From contig JAXMHQ010000008.1 in assembly GCA_046346665.1 (NCBI GenBank), positions 65,355 to 129,354 of the forward strand: DNA of 64,000 bases, given 5' to 3'. Positions 17,289 to 25,826 of the stretch are shown here, piece after piece. The position numbers and the translations under genes were made by a program. How positions within the stretch are numbered: position 1 is the first letter of the stretch; each line of letters opens with the position of its first letter. This stretch comes from JAXMHQ01 sp046346665. Its GTDB lineage: Bacteria > Verrucomicrobiota > Verrucomicrobiia > Limisphaerales > JAXMHQ01. The notes beneath the pieces were generated by a model, which was not told the DNA's origin, made no database searches, and was given only the letters and a program-made list of their open reading frames with translations.

Positions 17289-18605
17289 TGTCCGGTTAAA
17301 TTTTTGCTGACCACTGTTTTCTCCTTTAATGACAGAATCATCCTAAGGGTCGACCAATTTTTCGATTTCATTTTCGAAGGGCTATTTCACAGGTTTTGGA
17401 GCCGTATGACAAACGGCCAACCAACCTATGAACGAAGGCCGGACCGTTTTCTCTCAGCTTCTAGATCACCTTCCAAAATACGAGTTCGACAAGTGCGTGG
17501 AGCGTTATCAAGGCAACTTCCATGTCCGCACGCTTCCCACGTACGAACAGTTCCTCGTCATGGCTTTTGCCCAACTGACCTGGCGGGAGAGCCTGCGAGA
17601 TATCGAGACCTGCTTGCGGGCTTTGGGATCAGACTCTATCACAGCGGCATCCGCAAAGCTCCCGCTCGCAGCACGCTCGCCGATGCGAACGAGAAGCGGG
17701 ATTGGCGCATTTTCGCTGATTTTGCCCATGTGCTGATCGGTCAGACTGCCGACCTCTACGTCGGCGAAGCTTTCGGTGCCGAAGTGCTGGCCGCCGCCTA
17801 TGCGCTGGACTCTACAACGATCAATTTGTCCTTATCGATTTTTCCTTGGGCCAAGTATCAACCCTACTCGGCCGGGGTCAAATTGCATACCTTGTTGGCC
17901 CTTCGCGGCAACTACCCAACCGTTGTCATTATTACTCCAAGTCGCGTCCACGATGTGAACAGCATGGATTGGTTGGCTTACGAACCCGGTTCCTTTTACA
18001 TCTTTGATCGCGGCTATTGGGACTTTGCCCGATGGCACCGAATCCATCAAAGTGGCGCCTTCTTCGTCACACGTGCTCGTGCCAGTTTTCGCGCTCGACG
18101 ACTCTACTCCCGCCCTGTCGACAAAGCCCTCGGGCTACGTTTCGATCAGACCGTGAGCGGTGACTGAGTTTTACCCCAAAAAGGACTATCCAGAGCCCTT
18201 GCGACGCATTGGCTTCGTTGATCCAGTGACCGGAAAAGCTCTCATCTTCTTAACCAACAACTTTACTCTGACGGCCCTGACCATCGCACAGCTTTATCGC
18301 TGTCGATGGCAAGTCGAGCTGTTCTTCAAATGGTTGAAGCAACACCTGCGCATAAAAGCCTTTTACGGGACCTCAGATAATGCTGTGCGTACTCAGATCT
18401 GGATTGCCATCTCCATCTATCTCCTTGTGGCCATCCTCAAAAAGCGCCTTCGCTTGGATCCTAGCCCCTACACTTTATTACAGATTATGAGCCTGACGCT
18501 TTTCGAGAAAATGCCCATTTTACAGGCGCTTTCTCAAACATCGCAGCTAAATGAATCTACCCACCTTCAAAATCAGCAATGTTTGCCAGGCTTTTTAACC
18601 GGACA
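17289..18605 (+). mobile_element. IS4-family insertion sequence (DUF4372-type), about 1.32 kb
   Basis: The ends are perfect 12-bp inverted repeats, TGTCCGGTTAAA at the left and TTTAACCGGACA at the right. Both are flanked by CTAG (17285-17288 and 18606-18609), which would be a 4-bp target duplication; since CTAG is itself palindromic, the inverted repeat could instead be read as longer (CACTAGTGTCC outward). The inside holds one transposase gene disrupted by two frameshifts. Both ends are intact, so the element is recent or still mobilised in trans. Confidence 0.85.
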
Positions 18606-18609
18606 CTAG
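17428..18609 (+). pseudogene. IS4-family transposase with two frameshifts
   Basis: Three pieces of one transposase lie in alternating frames. Piece one (from ATG 17428) is the N-terminal DUF4372 domain, with FSQLLDHLPKYEF and AFAQLTWRESLRDIE. After the Gly codon at 17626 the frame must change as if one base were lost (about 17629), continuing as RLYHSGIRKAPARSTLADANE with the first catalytic Asp in ALDSTTI and the next in FDRGYWD. Near 18155 a +1 change restores the first frame (TEFYPKKDYPEPLRRI), leading to the YRCRW-x-VE-x-FFKWLKQ motif with the catalytic Glu. The last codons lie in the right terminal repeat and the TAG stop (18607-18609) is in the flank. As written, no active enzyme can be made without two shifts; sequencing error cannot be excluded. 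Confidence 0.85.
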
Positions 18610-18633
18610 TGGGCTATCGGCTATGGGCGCTAG
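18610..18633. repeat. Heptamer tract, right half
   Basis: Units TGGGCTA, TCGGCTA and TGGGCGC followed by TAG, the continuation of the tract at 17265-17288. It overlaps the stop codon of the leftward histidine kinase gene (CTA at 18630-18632 on this strand). Confidence 0.65.
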
Positions 18634-20906
18634 CCCCCGGCCTTTCCGTCCAGCGAATCCCGCACCACGCGCGCCAGCGTCGAACGCGTGAACGGCTTCT
18701 GCAAATACGTGCACTTGCCTTTGCGGATATAATCCGCGTCCACGTCGTCCACGTTGTATCCGCTGATGAACACCACTTTCAACCCCGGCTGCTCACCCTG
18801 GAGTTTCTGAGCCAGCTCCACGCCCGACACACCCTGCGGCATGATCATGTCGGTCAGCAGCAAATCAACCGGCCCTTCCTGCTTGTCCCAAAGCTGCAGC
18901 GCCTCGACTCCCGACGACGCCTCGATCACCTTGTACCCGCAGTCCTGCAAAATCGCGCTTCCCAGCAGTCGCACCGACGGTTCGTCCTCGACCACCAGGA
19001 CCGTCTCGCTCCCGCCGCGCACCGGCGCCAGCAACGCGTCGTTCGTTTTCACCGATTTCGGCGTCTCGCCCGAGGCCGGCAGAAAAACACTGAACGTCGA
19101 TCCTTCTCCGACCTTGCTCGCCACCTCCACCCAGCCTTCGTGCTGCTTGACGATGCCGTACACCGTCGCCAGGCCCAGCCCTGCGGCTTTGCCAAGCTCC
19201 TTCGTGGTGAAAAACGGTTCAAATAGCCGGCCCAGCGTCGCGGTGTCCATCCCGCACCCTGTGTCGCTCACCCGCAAACTCACAAACATCCCCGCGCGCG
19301 CCTCCGGCCGCATCTGCACATAGGCCTTGTCGATCGCCACCGCCTGCACCCCGATCGTCAGGGTGCCGCCTTGCGGCATCGCGTCCCGCGCATTCACCGC
19401 CAGGTTGCTGATCACCTGTTCCAGCATCCCCGCGTCGCCACTGATCATCGGCAACTGATAAGCCGGGTCCAAATTCAAATCGAGCGTGACCTTTTCCCCG
19501 ATCAAACGCTTCAACATCTTGCTCATGTTGCCCACCAGCTCCCGCATATCCAGCGGGCGCGGCTGCATCACGGTTTTGCGATTGAACATGAGCAACTGCC
19601 GCGTCAACCCCGCCGCGCGTTCCGCCGCCGAATACACCGCCTGCGCCGAATCCCGCAACGGCGACGCCATCTGGTCCCTCGACATCAACATGCCCGCATG
19701 ACCCTGGATCACCGTCAGCATGTTGTTCAAATCATGCGCCACCACCGCCTCCAAACTCAACCGGTCCGTGATGTCGGACACATAACAATGAACCACCTGG
19801 CCCGCGATGACCGGATGCATCGACCAGGACAGCACCCGGCCTTCCATGCGCGATTCCACGTGAAGCTTGCTCTGCCCCGTCGCCAGCGCCGCCTGCACCA
19901 GCTTCCGGATGTCCGGCGGCAGAATGTCGGACGGATGCTTCCTCCCCACCGCTTCCGCGAGCCGCAGGGCGGCCTTGTTGAAACACGTGACGGCCCCGTC
20001 CGCCGTGAGTTCGATCGCCGGGTTTGGATTCAACTGCCCGAACTCGGCGAGCTTGAGAATTTCGGCCTCGGACCGGAGCCGTTGAACCGCGACGGCCAGC
20101 GCGTTGGCCACCGAGAGCAGAAATTGAACTTCGTCGCTTGTAAAATCGCGCTGCCGGGCCGAGTAAACGGAAAGCACGCCGTAGGTTTTCTCGCGGGAAC
20201 CGATGGCGACGCACACGCCGCTGACCAGGCCGTGCTCGACCAGCAACGGTTCCGCTTGGAAGCGCGTGTCGTTCCGGAGATCTCCTACGAGCACCGGTTC
20301 GCCGGACGCCAGCGTGTAGCCCGCCTGCGAACTGCGATCCGCCCCGACCGTCGCCAGGCCCACCGCGCCCTTCTTCCAGCCCGCGCCGGCCCGCATCACC
20401 ATCGAGTCGCGCGCCGGCAATAATTCCAGGATCCGGCAGTGCTCGAGTTCCAGCGTCTGGCTCACCAGCAACACCGCCTGGTTCATCAACGCGGAAAAAT
20501 CGGTCGTCACCAGCGCAAATTGCCCCAGCGCCGCCACCGCGGCTTGCTGAAGCGACCGATTCAAATGCCGGTGCTCGGCGGATTCGAGTTCGGTCAACCG
20601 CCGCTGCAACCCGGCCGCCGTCAAATCAAATGTCCGCGCCAGCAACCCGACCTCGCCGCCCGCTCCGTCCAAACCGCTCCGGGCCGACAAATCACCCGAG
20701 CCGAATCGCTGCATGGCCGAATGCAGCCGGTTGAGATTGCGGATCGCCCAGGTCCAGCCGCCGAACCCGATCGCGGCGAGCGTGAGAAGTCCGGCCGCGA
20801 GAGCAGCCCAGGAGTTCCTTGTGAAATAGAAAGCCGTCCCGGCCGGCGCCAAAGCCAGGAAGAGAATGCCCCCGAGTCTCCACCGCAAATTTGTATGCCG
20901 AGCCAT
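18630..20906 (-). CDS. Membrane hybrid histidine kinase (HAMP-GAF-PAS-HisKA-HATPase-receiver)
   Basis: 758 residues. Two membrane helices (about 10-28 and 33-54) are followed at once by a HAMP-like linker, so there is almost no periplasmic sensor. A GAF domain spans about 130-270 and a PAS-like domain about 285-385. The phospho-accepting H391 lies in AVVAHDLNNML; the ATPase domain shows NLAVNARDAM (N-box), SDTGCGMD and GLGLATVYGIV. A C-terminal receiver carries the acidic pair VVEDEP and phospho-Asp D686 in TDMIMP. The signal is probably sensed in the cytoplasm through GAF/PAS. No partner regulator or phosphotransfer protein is encoded nearby, so its output is unknown. Confidence 0.9.
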   Translation of the reverse strand: MARHTNLRWRLGGILFLALAPAGTAFYFTRNSWAALAAGLLTLAAIGFGGWTWAIRNLNRLHSAMQRFGSGDLSARSGLDGAGGEVGLLARTFDLTAAGLQRRLTELESAEHRHLNRSLQQAAVAALGQFALVTTDFSALMNQAVLLVSQTLELEHCRILELLPARDSMVMRAGAGWKKGAVGLATVGADRSSQAGYTLASGEPVLVGDLRNDTRFQAEPLLVEHGLVSGVCVAIGSREKTYGVLSVYSARQRDFTSDEVQFLLSVANALAVAVQRLRSEAEILKLAEFGQLNPNPAIELTADGAVTCFNKAALRLAEAVGRKHPSDILPPDIRKLVQAALATGQSKLHVESRMEGRVLSWSMHPVIAGQVVHCYVSDITDRLSLEAVVAHDLNNMLTVIQGHAGMLMSRDQMASPLRDSAQAVYSAAERAAGLTRQLLMFNRKTVMQPRPLDMRELVGNMSKMLKRLIGEKVTLDLNLDPAYQLPMISGDAGMLEQVISNLAVNARDAMPQGGTLTIGVQAVAIDKAYVQMRPEARAGMFVSLRVSDTGCGMDTATLGRLFEPFFTTKELGKAAGLGLATVYGIVKQHEGWVEVASKVGEGSTFSVFLPASGETPKSVKTNDALLAPVRGGSETVLVVEDEPSVRLLGSAILQDCGYKVIEASSGVEALQLWDKQEGPVDLLLTDMIMPQGVSGVELAQKLQGEQPGLKVVFISGYNVDDVDADYIRKGKCTYLQKPFTRSTLARVVRDSLDGKAGG

Positions 20907-20976
20907 CGATAGTCTTTGTCGTGCAGGAGCATATCCAAGGCCAACTCAACCCGGGGGACGTCTAAAGCGCCCCCGT

Positions 20977-21024
20977 TTTGACGCGAATTGACGCGAATTG
21001 GCACGAATTCCCCCAAATTGGGGG
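20977..21024. repeat. CGCGTCAATT-family core plus short palindrome
   Basis: TTTGACGCGAATTGACGCGA (with a further ATT) is identical over 23 nt to the left arm of the inverted repeat at 40204-40280. It is followed by GGCACGAATTC and a 15-nt palindrome, CCCCCAAATTGGGGG. Confidence 0.75.
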
Positions 21025-21035
21025 ACAGACCAGGT

Positions 21036-21058
21036 GGGACGAGACTCCGTCGAGCCCT
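21036..21058. repeat. GGGGCGAGACTCCGTCGAG dispersed element, copy 1
   Basis: A 23-nt near-palindrome, here with GGGA in place of GGGG at its left end. The other copies, at 32223-32245 and 35809-35831, match it at all but one position. Confidence 0.8.
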
Positions 21059-21072
21059 GGCTTGGGCCCGGA

Positions 21073-21170
21073 GGATTGTTGGATTATTGGATTGTTGGAT
21101 CATTGAATGACTCCGCGCGGAAGTCCCCCCATTTATCCGTGAATCCAAAAATCCATTTATCCCCCAATCC
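21073..21170. repeat. Inverted pair of degenerate octamer arrays
   Basis: The left arm (21073-21104) has four 8-nt units, GGATTGTT, GGATTATT, GGATTGTT and GGATCATT. The right arm (21131-21170) has five 8-nt units ending in ATCC, such as ATTTATCC, GTGAATCC and AAAAATCC. The arms are complementary in outline and separated by 26 nt. Confidence 0.75.
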
Positions 21171-21179
21171 CGTTCCCGC

Positions 21180-21208
21180 TTGCCAAGTCCGCCCCGGAAA
21201 TATTAGAT
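21180..21208 (+). promoter_or_regulatory. Candidate sigma-70-type promoter for yajC-secDF
   Basis: TTGCCA at 21180-21185 and TTAGAT at 21203-21208 are 17 bp apart, a plausible -35/-10 pair about 25 bp before the yajC start. Based on consensus similarity only. Confidence 0.35.
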
Positions 21209-21233
21209 TGCCCCTTCATTGCACGCTCAAAAT

Positions 21234-21584
21234 ATGGACCTTATGAATCTCAGCCCGGCACTGGCCCAGGCAGCCGCCCCCCCGACTCAGCCGAATCCCA
21301 CCGGCGAAATGGTCCGCCTCGTCGGCATGATGGTCGCCTTCGGCGTCATGATCTATTTCGTCATGATCCGCCCCCAGCAAAAACGCGCCAAGCAGCAGGC
21401 CGAATTGCTCAAAGCCATGAAACCGGGCGATAAAGTCGTCACCAACAGCGGCATTTTCGGCACCGTCATCAGCGTCAAGGACAAGACCGTCACGCTCCGA
21501 TCCGCCGATTCCAAACTCGAAATCGCCAAAGTCGCCGTGACGGAAATCACGGAACGTTCAGGGGAATCCTCCTCGGAATCCTGA
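21234..21584 (+). CDS. yajC: Sec translocon accessory subunit YajC
   Basis: 116 residues with one membrane helix (about 28-47, MMVAFGVMIYFVMIRPQQK) followed by the conserved RPQQKRAKQQ stretch and a small cytoplasmic beta domain (MKPGDKVVTNSGIFGTV). YajC associates with SecDF and SecYEG in protein export. It lies 30 bp upstream of secDF, the usual order. ATG 21234 and ATG 21243 are both possible; an upstream TTG is less likely. There is no Shine-Dalgarno sequence. Confidence 0.93.
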   Translation: MDLMNLSPALAQAAAPPTQPNPTGEMVRLVGMMVAFGVMIYFVMIRPQQKRAKQQAELLKAMKPGDKVVTNSGIFGTVISVKDKTVTLRSADSKLEIAKVAVTEITERSGESSSES

Positions 21585-21614
21585 CCCGGACGCGCTCTCC
21601 AATCTTTCTCCCAC

Positions 21615-24161
21615 ATGAATAGAAAACACTTCTGGCGGCTGCTCATCATCGTCGGCCTCATTGCCTGGTCGTTCTATGAAATGTACCCGCCCACCAACCA
21701 GGACCTGGTCAAGTTCTTCCGCGAAAAGGCGGTGAAGCGCGACGAAACCTTCGGCAAAATCTACACGCGCGCCTTGGAACTCCAGAAGGCCAGCCCCGCC
21801 CAGGCCTACGAAAATCTCCAGGCCGCCATCGGAACCAACGATATCACCCGCTACTTCCCCTTCTTCGAAGCCGAAAAGGAAGCCCACCCCACCACCTACA
21901 TTCTCAACCGCCTCCAGCGCGAAGCCGCCGGCAAAATCAAGCTCGGCCTCGACCTCCAGGGCGGCGTGTCCATCCTCGTCCGCCTCGACACCAACCGCGT
22001 CGATGCCTCGTCAAACCAGGTCAGCCAGGCCCAGAACAACGCCATGATGTCCGAGGCCATCGAGGTGCTCCGCAAGCGCGTCGACCAGTTCGGCGTCGCG
22101 GAACCCGTCCTCCAACCCGAAGGCAACGACCGCATCCGCATCCAGCTCCCCGGCCTCTCCCACGCCCAGATGGACCAGGCCATCAAGACCATTTCCAAGA
22201 TCGCCTACCTCGAATTCAAACTGGTCCACCCCGAGAGCCGCGAGATCCTCGCCAATAACCTTCCCATCCCGCCCGGTTACCAGGTCCTGTCCTCCCAGCG
22301 CACCGGGCCCAACGGAGAAAAGATCACCGACACCGTCGTGGTCAAGAAACGCGCGGACATGGTCGGCGGCATCGAACGCGCCGGACTTTCCCGCGACAAC
22401 ATCGGCCGCCCTGAAATCCTCTTCAATCTTGACTCCAAGTCGGCCGACATCTTCGCCAAGCTGACCACCGCAAACGTCGGCCACCAGCTCGCCGTCATCC
22501 TCGACGGCGAATTACAGACCGCCCCCAACATCAACAGCCCCATCACCGGCGGCTCGGGCGTCATCGAAGGCAATTACACGGACGAAGAAGCCCAGACGCT
22601 CCGCAACGTCCTCGAGAATCCGCTTAAAACCCCGGTCAAAATCGACAGCTCCAGCGAAGTCGATCCCACCCTCGGCAAAGACTCCATCCGCAGCGGCATC
22701 AAGGCCTCCATCATCGGCGTCCTCCTCGTCGCCGGATTCATGCTTGTCTATTACATGCTCGCCGGGCTGGTCGCGGATTTCGCCCTCATCCTCAACATCA
22801 TCATCCTCGTCGGCGTCATGTGCTCGGTCGGCACCACGTTCACCCTGCCCGGCATCGCCGGCGTCGTGCTCACCATCGGTATGGCCGTCGACGCCAACGT
22901 CCTCATCTTCGAACGCATCCGCGAGGAATCCGGCAAGGGCAAATCCCTCCGGGGCGCCCTCCAGGCCGGCTACGACCGCGCGTTCGGCACCATTTTCGAC
23001 TCGCACGTCACCACGCTCATCTCGTCGGTGATCCTCATCTTCATGGGCACCGGCTCTGTCCGCGGATTCGGCGTCGCCCTCACCATCGGCGTGGCTGCCA
23101 GCTTGTTCACCGCGCTCGTCGTCACCCGGCTCATCTTCGATTTCCTCATTTCGCAGAATTGGATCAAGAGCCTCCCCATGCTCCATATCATCCGGGTCAC
23201 CAAACTGGATTTCATGAAGCTGGCCATCCCGGCGTTCATCGCCTCCTGGATGCTCATCGTCGTCGGCAACAGCTACGGCGTGTTCTACCGCGGCAAGGAC
23301 GTCCTCGGGGTCGAGTTCACCGGCGGCACCATGGTCCAGTTGAGCTTCGATTCCCAGCACAAAGAGGAGGTCGAAGCCATCCGCAAGGCCGTCGCCGCCG
23401 TCGTGCCGGGCGAAAGCCTCGTGTCCTACCAGAAGGACACCGCCTCCGGCCGCGAATCGCTCAGTATCACCGTCCGTGACCTCGGCAAAGGCGGCACCCA
23501 GGAAGCCGGGCTCGGCATGAAAATCGTCGACGAACTGAAGAAGGATTACCCCGCCAGCCAGTTCAGCACGCTCAGCATCGACCACGTCGGCGCCACCGTC
23601 GGCGAGGAAATCCAGCAAACCGCCATCCTCGCCTCCCTCCTGGCCATGCTCGGCATCCTGTTCTACGTCGCTTTCCGCTACGAATTCTCGTTCTCCGTCG
23701 GCGCCGTCATCGCCATCATCCACGACATCTTCATGACGCTCGGCTGCTATTTCCTCGCCGGACGCCAGTTGAATGCCACCACCGTCGCCGCCGTCCTCAC
23801 GATCATCGGCTTCTCCATCAACGACACCATCGTCATCTTCGACCGCATCCGCGAAGACCTCAGACTCGGCGTCCGCGGATCGTTCCGCGATATCATCAAC
23901 CAGGCGCTGAACCAAACCCTCAGCCGCACGCTCATCACCTCAGGCACCGTGTTCCTCGCCACCATCTCGCTCTACCTCTTCGGCGGCAGCGTCATCAACG
24001 ACTTCGCCTTCGCCTTCCTCGTCGGCATCCTCACCGGCACCTACTCGAGCATCTACATCGCCAGCGCGATCGTGCTCTGGTGGCATAAAGGACATCGGCC
24101 AAAAATCGGTGCGTCCCAGCAGGTCACCGCCGAAACGGCGCCGGCCCCCGTCCGCGGCTAG
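21615..24161 (+). CDS. secDF: Fused protein-export membrane protein SecDF
   Basis: An 848-residue fusion of SecD and SecF, the proton-driven RND-type motor that pulls exported proteins across the inner membrane. SecD features are LGLDLQGGVS near residue 115, the periplasmic P1 region, and the GMAVDANVLIFERIREE helix with its functional Asp. The SecF half starts around residue 530 and shows GVEFTGGTMVQ and SINDTIVIFDRIREDLR. A long N-terminal extension (about residues 25-105) precedes the first SecD motif. The fusion occurs in several phyla, including PVC bacteria. It heads a close-packed run with the TerC-like gene 12 bp downstream. Confidence 0.96.
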   Translation: MNRKHFWRLLIIVGLIAWSFYEMYPPTNQDLVKFFREKAVKRDETFGKIYTRALELQKASPAQAYENLQAAIGTNDITRYFPFFEAEKEAHPTTYILNRLQREAAGKIKLGLDLQGGVSILVRLDTNRVDASSNQVSQAQNNAMMSEAIEVLRKRVDQFGVAEPVLQPEGNDRIRIQLPGLSHAQMDQAIKTISKIAYLEFKLVHPESREILANNLPIPPGYQVLSSQRTGPNGEKITDTVVVKKRADMVGGIERAGLSRDNIGRPEILFNLDSKSADIFAKLTTANVGHQLAVILDGELQTAPNINSPITGGSGVIEGNYTDEEAQTLRNVLENPLKTPVKIDSSSEVDPTLGKDSIRSGIKASIIGVLLVAGFMLVYYMLAGLVADFALILNIIILVGVMCSVGTTFTLPGIAGVVLTIGMAVDANVLIFERIREESGKGKSLRGALQAGYDRAFGTIFDSHVTTLISSVILIFMGTGSVRGFGVALTIGVAASLFTALVVTRLIFDFLISQNWIKSLPMLHIIRVTKLDFMKLAIPAFIASWMLIVVGNSYGVFYRGKDVLGVEFTGGTMVQLSFDSQHKEEVEAIRKAVAAVVPGESLVSYQKDTASGRESLSITVRDLGKGGTQEAGLGMKIVDELKKDYPASQFSTLSIDHVGATVGEEIQQTAILASLLAMLGILFYVAFRYEFSFSVGAVIAIIHDIFMTLGCYFLAGRQLNATTVAAVLTIIGFSINDTIVIFDRIREDLRLGVRGSFRDIINQALNQTLSRTLITSGTVFLATISLYLFGGSVINDFAFAFLVGILTGTYSSIYIASAIVLWWHKGHRPKIGASQQVTAETAPAPVRG

Positions 24162-24173
24162 CCGCCACCGGGC

Positions 24174-25154
24174 ATGCTCGCCCTCGTCCAAATCACAGGC
24201 TGGTGGTGGGCGGGCTTCATCGCCTGCATCCTGCTCTTCCTCGCCCTCGACCTCGGCGTGTTCCACAAACGCGCCCACGTCGTCCGTTTCAAGGAGGCCC
24301 TCGCCTGGACCGCGGTCTGGTTCACCCTCGCCATGCTGTTCGCCCTCGCCCTCCGGCCCGCACTCGGCACCGAGAAAGCCCTCGAATTCGTCACCGGCTA
24401 CCTCATCGAATTGTCCCTCTCGATGGACAATGTCTTCGTCATCGCCCTGATCTTCGCCTATTTCCAGATCCCCTCCCAATACCAGCACCGCGTCCTGTTC
24501 TGGGGCATCCTCGGCGCACTCATCATGCGCGGCATCATGATCTTCGCCGGCGTCGCCCTCATCGGCTGGTTCGCCTGGCTGCTCTACCTGTTCGGATTGC
24601 TCCTCGTCGTCAGCGGACTCAAAATGATGTTCATCCAGTCGGAAGTTCATCCGGAAAAAAATGTCGTCATCCGGCTCACCCGGAAACTCTACCCCGTCTC
24701 GCCGCAACTCGACGGACAGCGCTTCCTCACCCACTGGAACGGCCGGCAGGCCCTCACACCCCTCGCCCTCGTCCTCGTCATGGTCGAAACCACCGACCTC
24801 ATTTTCGCGCTCGATTCCATCCCCGCCGTGTTCGGCGTCACCCGCGACCGGTTCGTCATCTTCACCTCAAACGTGTTCGCCATCCTCGGCCTTCGCTCCC
24901 TCTACTTCGTCCTCGCGGGCGCCATCGGATACTTCCGCTACCTCAAATACGGACTGTCCCTCGTCCTCGTGTTCATCGGGATCAAAATGCTCATCGATCC
25001 CCACGATGCGCCGCCGAAATGGTTCCAGGCCGACATCCCCACCGGCTACGCCCTGCTCACCGTCGCCGGCATCATCTCGATCTCCATGATCCTCTCCCTC
25101 GTGTCCGCGTTCCGCGAAAAACGCGCCACGGCCCCCAAAACCCCCGCGCCCTGA
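24174..25154 (+). CDS. TerC/Alx-family integral membrane protein
   Basis: 326 residues with about nine membrane helices. The family signature is seen twice: ELSLSMDNVFVIALIF in the third helix and VETTDLIFALDSIPAVFGV in the sixth, each with membrane-buried Asp residues. TerC/Alx proteins move Mn2+ and perhaps other ions across the membrane and can help metallate exported enzymes. Position directly after secDF fits a link to protein export, since TerC homologues in other bacteria metallate proteins leaving through Sec. That link is an inference from context. The start lies 12 bp after the secDF stop. Confidence 0.9.
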   Translation: MLALVQITGWWWAGFIACILLFLALDLGVFHKRAHVVRFKEALAWTAVWFTLAMLFALALRPALGTEKALEFVTGYLIELSLSMDNVFVIALIFAYFQIPSQYQHRVLFWGILGALIMRGIMIFAGVALIGWFAWLLYLFGLLLVVSGLKMMFIQSEVHPEKNVVIRLTRKLYPVSPQLDGQRFLTHWNGRQALTPLALVLVMVETTDLIFALDSIPAVFGVTRDRFVIFTSNVFAILGLRSLYFVLAGAIGYFRYLKYGLSLVLVFIGIKMLIDPHDAPPKWFQADIPTGYALLTVAGIISISMILSLVSAFREKRATAPKTPAP

Positions 25155-25175
25155 TCCGGGCTTCCGGACGCGCCC

Positions 25176-25826
25176 ATGGCCACCACCGGATCCAGCCATA
25201 CGCCCCTGTCCCAAAGCCTCGCCCAACTCCTCCAGGGCGACCCCGGCCAACTCACGCTAAACCGGCTGCTCGATCAAACCGGCGGACGCAGCGTCTACCT
25301 CGTCATCATCATCGCCTGCCTCCCCTTCGTCATCCCCGTCTCCGTGCCCGGCCTCAGCACCGTCATGGGCTTCATCATTCTCCTGCTCGTTTACCGCCTC
25401 GCCTTCCGCAAGAACGCCCGCCTTCCACGGTTCCTCGGCGAGCGCACCCTCCCGCCCGCCGCCCAGCGCCGCGCACTCGGCGGCAGCATTCGATTCCTCC
25501 GCTGGCTCGAAAAAATCATCCGCCCCCGCCGCTCACAGTGGCTCCATTACCCGGGGCTCCGCGAATTCAACCTGTTTCTCATCGCGTTCCTCGCCTGCCT
25601 CCTCGCCCTGCCGCTCCCAGCCCCGCCCTTCTTCTTCAGCAACAGCATCCCCAGCTACGGCATCATCGTGCTCGCCGCCTGCCTGATGGAGGAGGACGGC
25701 TGGCTCATCTGGCTCGGCTACTTTCTCGCCCTCGCCAATGCCGTGTTTTTCGCCTTGATCGGCAAGGCCATCGCCGCTTTCATCGCCACTGGATGGGCCG
25801 CACTGGTGCGGCACTTCGCCCGATGA
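25176..25826 (+). CDS. ExoD-family membrane protein
   Basis: 216 residues resembling the exopolysaccharide synthesis ExoD family: a cytoplasmic N-terminal part (LNRLLDQTGGRSVYLVIIIACLP), the P-x-PGLSTVMG turn, and three or four membrane helices including the FSNSIPSYGIIVLAACLMEEDG region. ExoD was named from rhizobial exopolysaccharide mutants, but its biochemical role is unclear. Its stop overlaps the recJ start (ATGA at 25823-25826), implying translational coupling. Confidence 0.82.
   Translation: MATTGSSHTPLSQSLAQLLQGDPGQLTLNRLLDQTGGRSVYLVIIIACLPFVIPVSVPGLSTVMGFIILLLVYRLAFRKNARLPRFLGERTLPPAAQRRALGGSIRFLRWLEKIIRPRRSQWLHYPGLREFNLFLIAFLACLLALPLPAPPFFFSNSIPSYGIIVLAACLMEEDGWLIWLGYFLALANAVFFALIGKAIAAFIATGWAALVRHFAR

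Larger units (their letters stand above)
20907..21233. other. 327-bp spacer between divergent kinase and yajC, made mostly of repeats
   Basis: No gene is seen. From left to right it holds a CGCGAATT composite core (20977-20999), a CCCCC-AAATT-GGGGG palindrome (21010-21024), a GGGACGAGACTCCGTCGAG element (21036-21058), an inverted pair of octamer arrays (21073-21170) and a possible promoter for yajC (21180-21208). Confidence 0.8.

Noticed and set aside
17304..17625. Long frame starting at 17304 in the IS as an alternative transposase start
   Set aside because: Before about 17629 this frame is unrelated to the transposase; the true N-terminal domain is in the frame beginning at 17428.
22512..23915. 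467-residue acidic leftward frame opposite secDF
   Set aside because: Shadow frame; the plus-strand gene has unmistakable SecDF motifs throughout.
24203..25822. Open frame running 1.6 kb upstream of recJ in the same frame, giving a 1125-residue product
   Set aside because: The extra part is Arg/Pro/His-rich and lies out of frame under the well-supported TerC-like and ExoD-like genes. High GC makes stops rare. RecJ homology starts at ATG 25823.
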